Source of the DNA: a virus
Direction: 5' to 3' (one strand)
IMG/VR virus record: IMGVR_UViG_3300019886_000026
Coordinates: 1 to 23,913 of that record
Length of the DNA stretch: 23,913 nt
Shown in pieces: positions 1-6,127 of the stretch (position 1 is the stretch's first letter; every line of letters starts with the position of its first letter). The notes under the pieces are model-generated. The model saw only the letters and a list, made by a program, of their open reading frames with translations. It searched no databases and was not told where the DNA came from. The position numbers were made by a program, and so were the translations under genes.

Positions 1-201
1 GATGCGGAGGTTGATGTGGGCGGGCATAAGCCACTCGGTCGAGTTGGCGGCGTGCCAGGTGAGCGCTTCCATGGCTTCGGGGTAGGTCCAGTGGCCGAAG
101 TTGGCGATGTCTCCCCAGCTCAGGATCATGGCTTGGCTGATTTTGCGGTTGTCGAACTTGACGATTTCGGCGATGAATGCGCGGAGTTCGGGGTCGTTCA
201 T
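1..201 (-). CDS. Hypothetical early phage protein, partial (C-terminus beyond window)
   Basis: The ATG at 199-201 opens a frame that runs without a stop to base 1, giving the first 67 residues (starting MNDPELRAFIAEIVKFDNRK). A good ribosome site, GGAGG followed by caccgc, lies just upstream. The start overlaps the stop of the replication-initiator-like gene by 4 bases (ATGA), so the two are probably translationally coupled. The visible part is soluble and rich in Trp and His (SWGDIANFGHWTYPEAMEAL, then WHAANSTEWLMPAHIN). I have an impression of similar small proteins beside replication genes in actinobacterial phages, but I cannot assign a function. The reading frame is well supported by start, ribosome site and coupling; the function is unknown. 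Confidence 0.7.
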   Translation of the reverse strand, partial: MNDPELRAFIAEIVKFDNRKISQAMILSWGDIANFGHWTYPEAMEALTWHAANSTEWLMPAHINLRI

Positions 202-1049
202 GCGGTGCCTCCCTCGATGAGTCGCAGACCCTCGGGCTGCTGCTGCTGCTGGTCGAACGGGTTGTAGCCGAGTAGGCCGGCGATGGCGACGTCGGTGGGG
301 TGCATCGCGTTGCCGGTGACGAGGGGTGGCCTCGAGGTGGCTCCGCGGGCTTCCTTGCGGATGTCGTCGACCATGGCGCCGAGGAGTGCGGGCCCGATGC
401 CGGTGCGCGAGTCCCAGCGCTTGAGTGCGGCATCGATCTCGGCATCGGTGGCATCGGCGCGGAGCCGCTGAACCTCGAACGCGAGAGAGGTCCGTGTTCG
501 GGCGGTGAGTCCGTCACCGATTGCGAGGGTGACGGCCTTCATCGCGTCGACGGACCCGGGCCCGCTTGGGGCTGGCCCGGACTCGCGCACGTCTAGGTCA
601 GGGGCTGCCCCCATAGTCAGTCCGTGGTCTTTGTCTTTACTAGGAGAGGAGTGGGTGGGTGTGACTCCACCTGTGACACCGCTGTGACGATGGCCGTTGA
701 CCTGCGACGTTGCTAGAAACGCGCCTTTTTCGTCGCGACTTTTTTGCTTCCGCGTAGCTGCTGCGGCGCGTTCTTTTTCAACCTGGGCCCTCATCGGGTT
801 GCGGTGTTCGGAGCCCCATTCGTGGAACCGGTAGCCCGTTTCGTCCGCTTCCCAGAGGCCGGCTGCGACCAGTCGATCGGCCTGTTTGCGCGTGCCGAGC
901 ATGTCCACGATGTCCGTATCGATGTGACCGTCGGTAAGATGTTGGGCGCAATACGAGCCAGCTCGTACCCAGAGCCCGAGGGCTGCGTTGCCAGCCGCAC
1001 GGGCTTTGCGGTGTAGCGCGAACCCGTCGTCTACGTTGAACCATGGCAT
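198..1049 (-). CDS. Replication initiator-like protein (winged-helix N-terminus)
   Basis: This 283-residue protein starts MPWFNVDDGFALHRK. Residues 1-90 match the pattern of the actinophage replication-organiser N-terminal domain: GLWVRAGSYCAQHLTDG, then a small HTH-like stretch (IDTDIVDMLGTRKQADRLVAAGLW) and GYRFHEWGSEHRNP. Residues 90-160 are a charged, low-complexity linker. A C-terminal helical domain (about 170-250) resembles the DnaD/O-type C-terminal part of such proteins. Near the end there is a run of five Gln encoded by CAG triplets. The start is supported by AAAGGAAG about 10 bases upstream. It lies last but one in the early leftward operon, behind a hairpin that separates it from the WhiB gene. 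The inferred role is to recruit host replication proteins to the phage origin. No helicase is visible in the window. Family-level recognition is good; the exact role is inferred. Confidence 0.65.
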   Translation of the reverse strand: MPWFNVDDGFALHRKARAAGNAALGLWVRAGSYCAQHLTDGHIDTDIVDMLGTRKQADRLVAAGLWEADETGYRFHEWGSEHRNPMRAQVEKERAAAATRKQKSRDEKGAFLATSQVNGHRHSGVTGGVTPTHSSPSKDKDHGLTMGAAPDLDVRESGPAPSGPGSVDAMKAVTLAIGDGLTARTRTSLAFEVQRLRADATDAEIDAALKRWDSRTGIGPALLGAMVDDIRKEARGATSRPPLVTGNAMHPTDVAIAGLLGYNPFDQQQQQPEGLRLIEGGTA

Positions 1050-1115
1050 GATGGGCAGGCTTCCTTTCGGTATGTCGTCGATGTGAAGCCTGTTCGTCGG
1101 TGGACAGAGTGCGAG

Positions 1116-1147
1116 GGCCCGGGGCGGCCGGTTGGTCGCCCCGGGCC
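1116..1147. terminator. Strong GC hairpin between whiB-like and replication genes
   Basis: The arms GGCCCGGGGCG (1116-1126) and CGCCCCGGGCC (1137-1147) form a perfect 11-bp stem with a 10-base loop. A TTTT run follows at 1148-1151 on the plus strand only. Leftward transcripts meet the same stem without a U tract, so it could be a partial terminator or attenuator for the early operon, or a terminator for antisense (plus-strand) transcription. Confidence 0.6.
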
Positions 1148-1167
1148 TTTTCGCGTCTGCGTGCCCA

Positions 1168-1647
1168 TCATGCCGCGTGGTGGGCGATCACTGGTAGGCC
1201 GCCGGGCCGCTCGGCCGTGGTGCGGTGTCGGTTGTTGAGTGGCGCGGGGATGCCGAGTTCGGCGCGGCGTGCGCGTACCCAGCGGACGGATACGCCGAGT
1301 GCGGTGTTGATCTCTTTGGGGAACCAGCCGCCGTACAGCATCTGGTCGACTTTTTCGCGGGTGGCTTTGCCGACGCGGAGGCTGCTGGAGTGCCAGGCGG
1401 GTGCGTCGGTGTTGCCTTCGGTGGTGCGGGCGCGTTGGCGTGGTGACTGGCCTCCTCGGACGGTCCATTCGTCGCCGGTGTCGAACGCGTCCTGGAGGCA
1501 TTCGGCGGCGACGTCGCAGCGTGCGCACACCCGGGCGACTTCGGGCGGGACGTAGTAGAGCTGCTGGCCGCTGTTGCCGACCTCGAGCACGAACGACTCG
1601 GGGTCGGTGCCGGCACAGTTCGCGTCCTCTCGCCAGTCTGCTGCCAT
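1168..1647 (-). CDS. WhiB-family Fe-S regulator with C-terminal HTH
   Basis: This 159-residue protein has the WhiB cysteine spacing C11-x29-C41-x2-C44-x5-C50, which in the family holds a [4Fe-4S] cluster. It is followed by VRGG (63-66) where cellular WhiB proteins usually carry a G(V/I)WGG turn; here Arg replaces the Trp. Phage WhiB proteins are often close to 80 residues. This one continues with a basic region and a likely helix-turn-helix at about 93-130 (KATREKVDQMLYGGWFPKEI, then NTALGVSVRWVRARRAELGI). It could therefore contact DNA through its own HTH as well as acting with the sigma factor as WhiB proteins do. I prefer the ATG at 1647 because GGTGA lies 5 bases upstream. A GTG at 1656, overlapping the previous stop as GTGA, is the alternative. 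It probably regulates host or phage transcription. Confidence 0.85.
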   Translation of the reverse strand: MAADWREDANCAGTDPESFVLEVGNSGQQLYYVPPEVARVCARCDVAAECLQDAFDTGDEWTVRGGQSPRQRARTTEGNTDAPAWHSSSLRVGKATREKVDQMLYGGWFPKEINTALGVSVRWVRARRAELGIPAPLNNRHRTTAERPGGLPVIAHHAA

Positions 1648-1652
1648 GGTGG

Positions 1653-2168
1653 TCACCGGCTGAGGTGGGTGGAGGGGGTGCGGTTGATGCGGCCGTTCCA
1701 TGCGCCGAGGGTGTCGCCGGCGTCGAAGTTGTCGATGTCCGGCTCGACCTCCCCGCCGGGTGCCGCCTCGAGCCCGGTGGCGGCCTGGAACGCTGCCCGA
1801 CAGTTCGGGCAGGCGCACAGGACACCGAGGTCTTTGACGCGGGTGCCGGGGTCGAGGATGTAATCGACCTCGATGGTGTCGCAGGTGCGGTAGTTGGTTA
1901 CCCAGGTCGTGTCGACGCCGCGGGGGCTGACGGTGATATCGCGGCGTCCGTCCAACCAGGTGAACACCTGGATTTGCTCGGGGGAGACGCGGACGCCGGT
2001 GGTGTGTTCGACGAACGCGGCCAGCTCCTCGCCGGTGGGCTCGTCGAGGTCGAGGAGCGCGGCTTTCACCGTGCGGTGTGCGCGGCGGATGTGAGCCCGT
2101 GCGGCGTCGTAAACGGCGACTGCGCCGAGCAGCGCGAGGATCAGGTAGGCGCCGATGGTGTCGTTCAT
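1653..2168 (-). CDS. Membrane-anchored early protein with CxCxxC motif, unknown function
   Basis: The 171 residues begin MNDTIGAYLILALLGAVAVY, one hydrophobic segment (about 5-22) followed by a basic patch (RAHIRRAHR) that predicts a cytoplasmic body. The soluble part contains an acidic helix (EPTGEELAAFVEHTTGVRV), a possible beta domain (IQVFTWLDGRRDITVSPRGV) and the cluster C118-A-C120-P-N-C123, with a further Cys at 96, which may bind a metal. The end is acidic. The start overlaps the upstream coiled-coil gene by 4 bases (ATGA), and the stop lies 5 bases from the WhiB start. No family is recognised. The similar CxCxxC spacing in the neighbouring coiled-coil protein suggests, but does not prove, that the two work together. 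Confidence 0.75.
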   Translation of the reverse strand: MNDTIGAYLILALLGAVAVYDAARAHIRRAHRTVKAALLDLDEPTGEELAAFVEHTTGVRVSPEQIQVFTWLDGRRDITVSPRGVDTTWVTNYRTCDTIEVDYILDPGTRVKDLGVLCACPNCRAAFQAATGLEAAPGGEVEPDIDNFDAGDTLGAWNGRINRTPSTHLSR

Positions 2169-2851
2169 CGCGGCCACCGGGCGTCGAGGAGCAGTGCGGC
2201 GTCGGTGGCGGGGTAGATCTTCTGGTCGGCGTCGCGGAACAGGATGGTGGTTTCGCCGGCGCTGCGTGTGACGAGGACGCCGCGTACGTCGCTGGCGAGT
2301 ACGACGCCGTCTCCGGGCCGTTTGGGGCCGTCGCGGAGGTTGTCGACCTGGGTTTTCATCTCGCGGCACCGGCGTTCGAGATGGACGTTGTCCTGCTTGA
2401 GCTCGGCGATGGCGGCCCGCTGGGTGTCGACGATGCCGGTTTTGGCGTTGAGGTCCTTGCGGAGTTCGTTGCGTCGGCCCTCGAGGGCCTCGCCGCGTAC
2501 ACGGGCCGCAGAGAGCTTGTCGCGGAGGTGCTCGATTTCGCCGCCGTTGAGCTGGAACAGTTTGGACTCGGCGACGTCGAGGCGGCGCTTGAGGGCCGCG
2601 GCTTCCTGTTGGGCGTCGTCGCGCTGGGCACGGTAGGCGGCAGCGTCGGCCTGGAGCTGCGCCCGCTCGGCCTCGACGGCGGCCACGACGGTGGCGAGGC
2701 GGCTGGTGATGGCGGTCGGCTTCGGAAGGGCGAGGCCCTCGGGGACGTTGATGGAAGCCTGGTCGCGTCGGGCTGATTCGCACTGCTTGCAGCGGCAGTC
2801 GCCGGGCGACACGTAGGCGTCGAGGTCGTTGTAGGGGTTGTAGGGGCTCAT
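2165..2851 (-). CDS. Coiled-coil protein with N-terminal CxCxxC, unknown function
   Basis: The 228 residues fall into three parts. The N-terminus is rich in Tyr, Asn and Pro with a Cys cluster C19-R-C21-K-Q-C24. Residues 50-175 form a long heptad-like helix (for example RLATVVAAVEAERAQLQADA and LKRRLDVAESKLFQLNGGEI), expected to be a coiled coil. Residues 180-228 form a small C-terminal beta-type domain (DGVVLASDVRGVLVTRSAGE, then TTILFRDADQKIYP). The ATG at 2851 overlaps the stop of the previous gene by 4 bases. Its position between a recombination-type gene pair and the WhiB gene suggests an early function, perhaps a DNA-bound scaffold or structural partner, but I do not recognise the family. 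Confidence 0.75.
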   Translation of the reverse strand: MSPYNPYNDLDAYVSPGDCRCKQCESARRDQASINVPEGLALPKPTAITSRLATVVAAVEAERAQLQADAAAYRAQRDDAQQEAAALKRRLDVAESKLFQLNGGEIEHLRDKLSAARVRGEALEGRRNELRKDLNAKTGIVDTQRAAIAELKQDNVHLERRCREMKTQVDNLRDGPKRPGDGVVLASDVRGVLVTRSAGETTILFRDADQKIYPATDAALLLDARWPR

Positions 2852-3357
2852 TCGGTGTCTCCTGTGGTGTCGGTGGTGGTGAGTTCGGCTACTTGGCGTT
2901 CGATGGCTTCGCGGCGTTCGGGGGTTGCGGTTCTCCATTCGGTTTTGAGGGTGGCGAGCTGGTCGGCGGGGATGGCCTCGAGGGGTTCGACGACGAACAT
3001 GGCGGACTTGCCACGGCTCACGAGGAGCGGGAGGCGGCGCGGTTTGGCGAGGTGGGAGAGGTGGCTGATTCGGGTGCCGCCGACGTCCATGCCGCCGAAC
3101 CGCACCGCGGGGTCGCAGTAGAGGGTGACGCGGCGGCCCGTGTAGGTGGCGGCGTCGGGTCCCCAGCAGAAGACCAGCACGCGCCTCATCGACTTGCCGG
3201 GGCGCCACACGCGGGGGAACTCGGCAAGCTCGATCTGGACGGGCTGCTCGGCGTTGCCCGCGGCGACACCGGTGATGGTGAATGTCCTTGGTCCCGCGAT
3301 GAGGTCGACGGCGTCGAGCTGGTCGGAGACGGGCGCGATGGTGTCGGAGATGTCCAC
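2848..3357 (-). CDS. Early protein beside YqaJ exonuclease, possible recombination partner
   Basis: This 169-residue protein has a GTG start one base after the exonuclease stop. It opens MDISDTIAPVSDQLDAVDLI and contains a compact beta-rich core (about 20-125) with GPRTFTITGVAAGNAEQPVQ, WRPGKSMRRVLVFCWGPDA, VTLYCDPAVRFGG and ISHLSHLAKPRRLPLLVSRG. A charged helical tail (126-169, RREAIERQVAEL) follows. From memory, this type occurs as an unnamed conserved protein near exonuclease genes of actinophages. In two-gene phage recombination systems a YqaJ or lambda-type exonuclease is normally paired with a single-strand annealing protein, and no RecT, Erf or Bet homologue is visible here. This gene fills that position, so a DNA-binding or annealing role is a reasonable guess. 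It is not demonstrated by any motif I can see. Confidence 0.75.
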   Translation of the reverse strand: MDISDTIAPVSDQLDAVDLIAGPRTFTITGVAAGNAEQPVQIELAEFPRVWRPGKSMRRVLVFCWGPDAATYTGRRVTLYCDPAVRFGGMDVGGTRISHLSHLAKPRRLPLLVSRGKSAMFVVEPLEAIPADQLATLKTEWRTATPERREAIERQVAELTTTDTTGDTE

Positions 3358-3358
3358 G

Positions 3359-4039
3359 TCAGATCACCATGTCCTGGTAGATGGTGCGTTCGGTCACCGG
3401 GAGCCCGACAGTGGCGGTTTCGTAGTCGCGGATCATGGCGGCGGCGTTCTCCTCGAACTTGACGCACGCCTCGACCATCGCGTCGTGCCAGACGGGGTCC
3501 GGGAGGACGCGGGTCCACCACATCGGCATGCCGCCGGAGTAGGACACGAAGTCGATCCACTCGCGCCCGGACACGAGCAGCGCGGCTTGGCATTGTGCGG
3601 CGTGTTCGGCGGGGACCTGGCCGCCGAGGATGGTGCGGAGGTGACCTTTTGCCCGGGGCGCTTTGACCTCGATCAGGCCGAGGTCACCGACGACGCCGTC
3701 CGGGGAGTAGCCGAGCGACCAGCCGTCGCCGGACCGGACCATGAATCCGACTTCCCGAACGCGACGGCGGGTGACCTCGGCGTACAGGTCGCGGGCGCGG
3801 GCCTCGTCTTCGATGCCGCGGAGCATGTCGTCACCGACGTAGGTGGGGTCCGTGTAGCCGGTGATGCGTTCGGCGACGAGCAGCGCAGTCAGGCCGCGCA
3901 CCTTGTCGTTGTTGGCGACCTTGAGTGTCGACGGGGTGACGAGCTGTCCGACGGTGGAGGCGGTGACGAGGCCGCGGCGCTGGTCGTGCCACTGGTCGGT
4001 GCCCTGGATGACGTCCGGGTACTCGGTGAGGGTGCTCAC
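3359..4039 (-). CDS. YqaJ-like phage exonuclease/recombinase nuclease
   Basis: The 226 residues carry the PD-(D/E)xK layout of the YqaJ/lambda exonuclease family: an N-terminal GTDQWHDQRRGLVTAS helix region, RGIEDEARARDLY (74-86, with the conserved Glu77 and Arg81), SPDG with Asp114, IEVKAP with Glu124 and Lys126, and AAQCQAALLVSG (147-157) with the paired Gln residues. In this family the Asp and E-x-K bind metal for 5'-3' digestion of double-stranded DNA, producing tails for strand annealing. The start is a GTG at 4039 overlapping the upstream stop (GTGA); longer in-frame extensions are Arg/Pro-rich shadow. It sits in the middle of the early operon, with a candidate partner protein immediately downstream. 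Confidence 0.88.
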   Translation of the reverse strand: MSTLTEYPDVIQGTDQWHDQRRGLVTASTVGQLVTPSTLKVANNDKVRGLTALLVAERITGYTDPTYVGDDMLRGIEDEARARDLYAEVTRRRVREVGFMVRSGDGWSLGYSPDGVVGDLGLIEVKAPRAKGHLRTILGGQVPAEHAAQCQAALLVSGREWIDFVSYSGGMPMWWTRVLPDPVWHDAMVEACVKFEENAAAMIRDYETATVGLPVTERTIYQDMVI

Positions 4040-4317
4040 TGGCCCACCTTGGGGACGAAGTCGAGGCTCGGCCGGTCGTCGGCCTGGTGGATGAGGTGTT
4101 CGCCCTCGGCGACCATGGTGTCGTAGAGCCCGGGGAAGCCGGCGACGATGGCCCCGACGGATGCTGCTCGGGTGGCGAACTGGTCGGCGTGGATGAGGGG
4201 TGTGCAGCGCGGCGGCGCGGGCTTGTCTGCCAGCCACTGGTCGAATCGGCCGTAGGCGTAGGCGCGGGCAAGTTCGCGGATGAAGTAGTAGGGGGAGTCG
4301 TACGCGGGTTCGGGCAT
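4036..4317 (-). CDS. Small early protein upstream of exonuclease, unknown
   Basis: A 93-residue acidic-to-neutral protein (MPEPAYDSPYYFIRELARAY...). It has no membrane segment and looks helical, with an aromatic N-terminus (YYFIRELARAYAYGRFDQWL) and a central Ala/Gly-rich part. The ATG at 4317 is preceded by AGAGGAC at usable spacing and, further upstream, by a CAG-triplet run (see findings). Its stop overlaps the GTG of the exonuclease gene, so the two are co-translated. No family is recognised. Position argues for an accessory role in early DNA metabolism. Confidence 0.7.
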   Translation of the reverse strand: MPEPAYDSPYYFIRELARAYAYGRFDQWLADKPAPPRCTPLIHADQFATRAASVGAIVAGFPGLYDTMVAEGEHLIHQADDRPSLDFVPKVGQ

Positions 4318-4355
4318 CAAGTGTCCTCTGCTGCTGCTGGTCGGCGGGCTGGTGG

Positions 4356-4541
4356 TCAGTAGGCGCGGTGGCCGAGGGTTGCTCGGTGCCAGGCCTCGGC
4401 GTTCATCTGGGCGACGCGGGCGCGGCGGTTGCGCTTGCCGGACCCGGCGGCCCGGACGACGCCGTAGATGGTGCCGGCGATGGCCCCGGGGATGACGATG
4501 AAGTCGAGCCAGAGGGCGAGCAGGATGACGGCGGCGTTCAC
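4356..4541 (-). CDS. Small single-TM early protein
   Basis: The 61 residues start at a GTG that overlaps the previous stop (GTGA). Residues 1-30 are hydrophobic (AAVILLALWLDFIVIPGAIA) and predict one transmembrane helix. A basic cytoplasmic-type tail follows (SGKRNRRARVAQMNAEAWHR). Such tiny membrane proteins in early phage operons can alter the host envelope or exclude other phages, but nothing in the sequence fixes a role. The longer in-frame upstream extension is Arg/Pro-rich and lies across the neighbouring gene, so it was not used. Confidence 0.65.
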   Translation of the reverse strand: MNAAVILLALWLDFIVIPGAIAGTIYGVVRAAGSGKRNRRARVAQMNAEAWHRATLGHRAY

Positions 4542-4801
4542 GTGGCGCTCCCTTGGTAGGTGAAGCGGTGCTTGCGGTCGGGTTCGCCGGGTCGGCCGGT
4601 GAGTGGCCGGCGGACGTCGGGTGCGTAGATGAGGTAGGTGACGGGTGGCGGCCCGTCGGGGATTTGCTCGAGCAGGGTGACCTCGATGCGGACCGGAACG
4701 GGGATGTTGAGGGTTTTGGGGAGGAAGCCGCCGAGGGTGGCGACGTCCATGGTGAGTCCGTCGTTGGGGCCGCCACACAGTTCGACCATGACGCGGGTCA
4801 T
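4538..4801 (-). CDS. Small conserved-type early protein (CGGPNDG motif), unknown
   Basis: The 87 residues begin MTRVMVELCGGPNDGLTMDV. Small proteins with an N-terminal GGPxDG turn followed by a beta-rich body and a C-terminal aromatic Tyr/Arg segment are common in actinobacterial phages and have no assigned role, to my knowledge. Here the body includes VPVRIEVTLLEQI and PPPVTYLIYAPDVRR. Both ends are coupled: the ATG at 4801 overlaps the HTH gene stop, and its own stop overlaps the GTG of the small membrane protein. There is no membrane segment. Confidence 0.7.
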   Translation of the reverse strand: MTRVMVELCGGPNDGLTMDVATLGGFLPKTLNIPVPVRIEVTLLEQIPDGPPPVTYLIYAPDVRRPLTGRPGEPDRKHRFTYQGSAT

Positions 4802-5109
4802 TCGGTGGCGTTCCAATCCGTCTCGTCCTCGTCCTCGATGTCGGTGCGGGAAGGGGTCCGCTGGGCTTCCCAGCCGGGGTCGTTGATGTCGATGCGGTTG
4901 CGTCCGGTGACGTTGAGTGGCAGCGGGGTGCCGGCGGGGAGGCCGAGCCAGGCGAGGAGGTCGGCGGGGTTGATGACGAAATCGCCGAGGTCGCCGGTGC
5001 GGCCTGCGGTGAGCTTGCCGGCGCGGATGGCGCGGCGGATGGTTTCTTCGCCTTTGCGTGCGGCGTCGGCGGCTTCGCGGGTGGTGTAGAAGAGTGGCGG
5101 GCTGGTCAC
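4798..5109 (-). CDS. Excisionase/MerR-like HTH DNA-binding protein, first gene of early operon
   Basis: From the GTG at 5109 the protein has 103 residues. Residues 6-55 form a small winged HTH of the helix_turn_helix_17 type (LFYTTREAADAARKGEETIR, then RAIRAGKLTAGRTGDLGDFV and INPADLLAWLGL), the fold used by phage excisionases and small MerR-like regulators. The tail is acidic (TDIEDEDETDW). GGAGG five bases before this GTG supports the start. A TTG at 5175 is in frame, but it overlaps the -35 of the proposed promoter and would lie upstream of the expected transcript start, so I reject it. As the promoter-proximal gene beside a divergent promoter pair, it may be the local regulator. No integrase is in view, so an excision role cannot be tested here. 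Confidence 0.75.
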   Translation of the reverse strand: MTSPPLFYTTREAADAARKGEETIRRAIRAGKLTAGRTGDLGDFVINPADLLAWLGLPAGTPLPLNVTGRNRIDINDPGWEAQRTPSRTDIEDEDETDWNATE

Positions 5110-5146
5110 GGTGGCCTCCGGTGCGGCGTGGTCGGTGTTGGTGGAG

Positions 5147-5175
5147 ACGGTACGCCGGATAGTGATTTGTCGCAA
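5147..5175 (-). promoter_or_regulatory. Sigma70-like promoter for leftward early operon
   Basis: On the minus strand, TTGCGA (5175-5170) is separated by exactly 17 bases from TACCGT (5152-5147), giving -35 and -10 elements of the vegetative type. A start about 7 bases on (near 5140) would leave a short leader before the GGAGG and GTG at 5109. Its -35 lies four bases from the -35 of the opposing promoter. Confidence 0.5.
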
Positions 5176-5179
5176 TATG

Positions 5180-5208
5180 TTGCCATTCGTCGTGGTTGGG
5201 GTTAGCGT
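5180..5208 (+). promoter_or_regulatory. Sigma70-like promoter for rightward accessory cassette
   Basis: TTGCCA (5180-5185), a 17-base spacer and TAGCGT (5203-5208) form a plausible vegetative promoter. The first gene starts at 5244 behind GGAGG (5231-5235). The two -35 boxes of the divergent pair read TCGCAA-tatg-TTGCCA, a near-palindrome that could also be an operator. Confidence 0.5.
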
Positions 5209-5243
5209 TCTGCCTCACACCACCGACCACGGAGGCAGCAGCC

Positions 5244-5516
5244 ATGAACACCACCGACATCACCCCGACCGACTTTGAGGACCAGAACCCCGGCGACGCC
5301 GCAGACGCGATCCGGAAGGCCCGGTTCAAGGCAGCCCAGTCCGCGGCGTTCAACGAGATGGCTGACCGCTACGTCGCCGAGGGCAGCCCCGCCACACTCG
5401 CCGCCGCGTATACCGTCGGCAACTTCCGGTTGCTCGGCGCGGACGCTTGGGCGCTCGGCGAGGCGAGGGACGCGTTCCTCGGTGCCGAGCTCGACCCCGC
5501 CGAGTTGCACGCCTGA
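5244..5516 (+). CDS. Small acidic protein, first gene of rightward cassette, unknown
   Basis: The 90 residues (MNTTDITPTDFEDQNPGDAA...) start at the ATG preceded by GGAGGCAGCAGCC. It is soluble and helical, with an acidic N-terminal tail (DFEDQNPGD) and an Ala-rich body (ARFKAAQSAAFNEMADRYV, then AYTVGNFRLLGADAWALGEA). No family is recognised. It is the first gene behind the rightward promoter. Its TGA shares one base with the ATG of the next gene, so they form one translation unit. It could be a small regulator or host-interaction protein; no motif decides this. Confidence 0.75.
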   Translation: MNTTDITPTDFEDQNPGDAADAIRKARFKAAQSAAFNEMADRYVAEGSPATLAAAYTVGNFRLLGADAWALGEARDAFLGAELDPAELHA

Positions 5517-5776
5517 TGGGCGTCTCGATCGGTTTCGGTATCGGCCCAGTGCGGGTGTCGCGCCGGATTGGTCGCCATCGTCGGCGGCGCACCTCTTCCG
5601 GGCTCGGCTCGGCGTTCACTGTCCTGCTCGCCGCGGCTGTCGTGTTCTACGTCGCCGTGGCGTGCTGGACGGCCGCGCTGGTGGTCCTGGGTGCGTCGCT
5701 CGCCAAGCCGGAGTGGCGACCGACAGCCCGACGCACCGCCACGATCCCGTGGCGCATCCTGAACCACCTCATCTAG
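5516..5776 (+). CDS. Small membrane protein with GFGIGPVRVS N-terminus
   Basis: The 86 residues begin MGVSIGFGIGPVRVSRRIG, followed by an Arg cluster (RHRRRR) and a long hydrophobic segment at about 33-62 (AFTVLLAAAVVFYVAVACWT, then AALVVLGA). It ends basic. The N-terminal pattern recalls short actinobacterial and actinophage membrane proteins whose start describes a Gly/Pro beta hairpin before a TM segment; their function is unknown. The ATG overlaps the preceding TGA by one base, which fixes the start. The upstream in-frame extension is Arg-rich and overlaps the earlier gene, so it was rejected. A role at the host membrane, such as superinfection exclusion, is possible by position only. Confidence 0.75.
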   Translation: MGVSIGFGIGPVRVSRRIGRHRRRRTSSGLGSAFTVLLAAAVVFYVAVACWTAALVVLGASLAKPEWRPTARRTATIPWRILNHLI

Positions 5777-5804
5777 GAGAGCGTGGAAGCTGCCGAACGC
5801 GTCG

Positions 5805-5915
5805 GTGCCGTCGTCGAGGCCACTGTTCGAACAGGTGTACGCGTTCCCGTCCGGGCACGTCATGCTCATCGACGAGACGGGTGCGCACTGGCGCGCCGAG
5901 AAAATCGAGGACTAG
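5805..5915 (+). CDS. Possible 36-residue small protein
   Basis: From the GTG at 5805 to the TAG at 5913-5915 the frame reads VPSSRPLFEQVYAFPSGHVM, then LIDETGAHWRAEKIED. The composition looks like a real globular fragment rather than the Arg-rich shadows in the other two frames here. A CTG at 5790 in the same frame sits 10 bases after AGGAG and could be the true start. It fills the otherwise empty gap in a tightly packed cassette. Length, weak start signals and unknown family keep confidence low. Confidence 0.35.
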   Translation: MPSSRPLFEQVYAFPSGHVMLIDETGAHWRAEKIED

Positions 5916-5976
5916 CAGTAACGTTCCGCCGCCCACCGACGACATACCCAGCACAACCAACCGAGAGGACACCACG

Positions 5977-6114
5977 ATGGCCCGCCACAACGCCAAGGAC
6001 GACAAAGCCGAGCAGGACCGCATCCGGGAGACCGAACGCCGGATCAACGAGCAGAACCGGAAAGAGGCCGACGCGGCCAAGCGGCTCGAGAACCTGCTCA
6101 AGGACGACAAGTAG
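5977..6114 (+). CDS. Very small, highly charged helical protein
   Basis: The 45 residues (MARHNAKDDKAEQDRIRETE...) are almost entirely Lys, Arg, Asp, Glu, Asn and Ala, and should form one long amphipathic helix or short coiled coil. There are no hydrophobic core or membrane residues to speak of. GAGAGGAC lies upstream of the ATG with workable spacing. It ends 13 bases before a GC hairpin. Such charged micro-proteins can bind nucleic acid or host proteins, but nothing specific can be said. Confidence 0.6.
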   Translation: MARHNAKDDKAEQDRIRETERRINEQNRKEADAAKRLENLLKDDK

Positions 6115-6127
6115 CCCACAGTTCCGA

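Noticed and set aside
237-251. CTG/CAG triplet run as a possible unstable microsatellite
   Set aside because: Only five copies, coding for five Gln near the end of the replication protein; too short to claim phase variation.
1653-2783. Long Arg/Pro-rich N-terminal extension of the membrane protein gene
   Set aside because: The extension lies over the coiled-coil gene in another frame; the ATG at 2168 overlaps that gene's stop as ATGA and begins a clean TM segment.
5110-5175. Longer HTH protein starting at the TTG at 5175
   Set aside because: The TTG overlaps the -35 box of the leftward promoter and would not be transcribed from it; GGAGG before the GTG at 5109 is a much better start.
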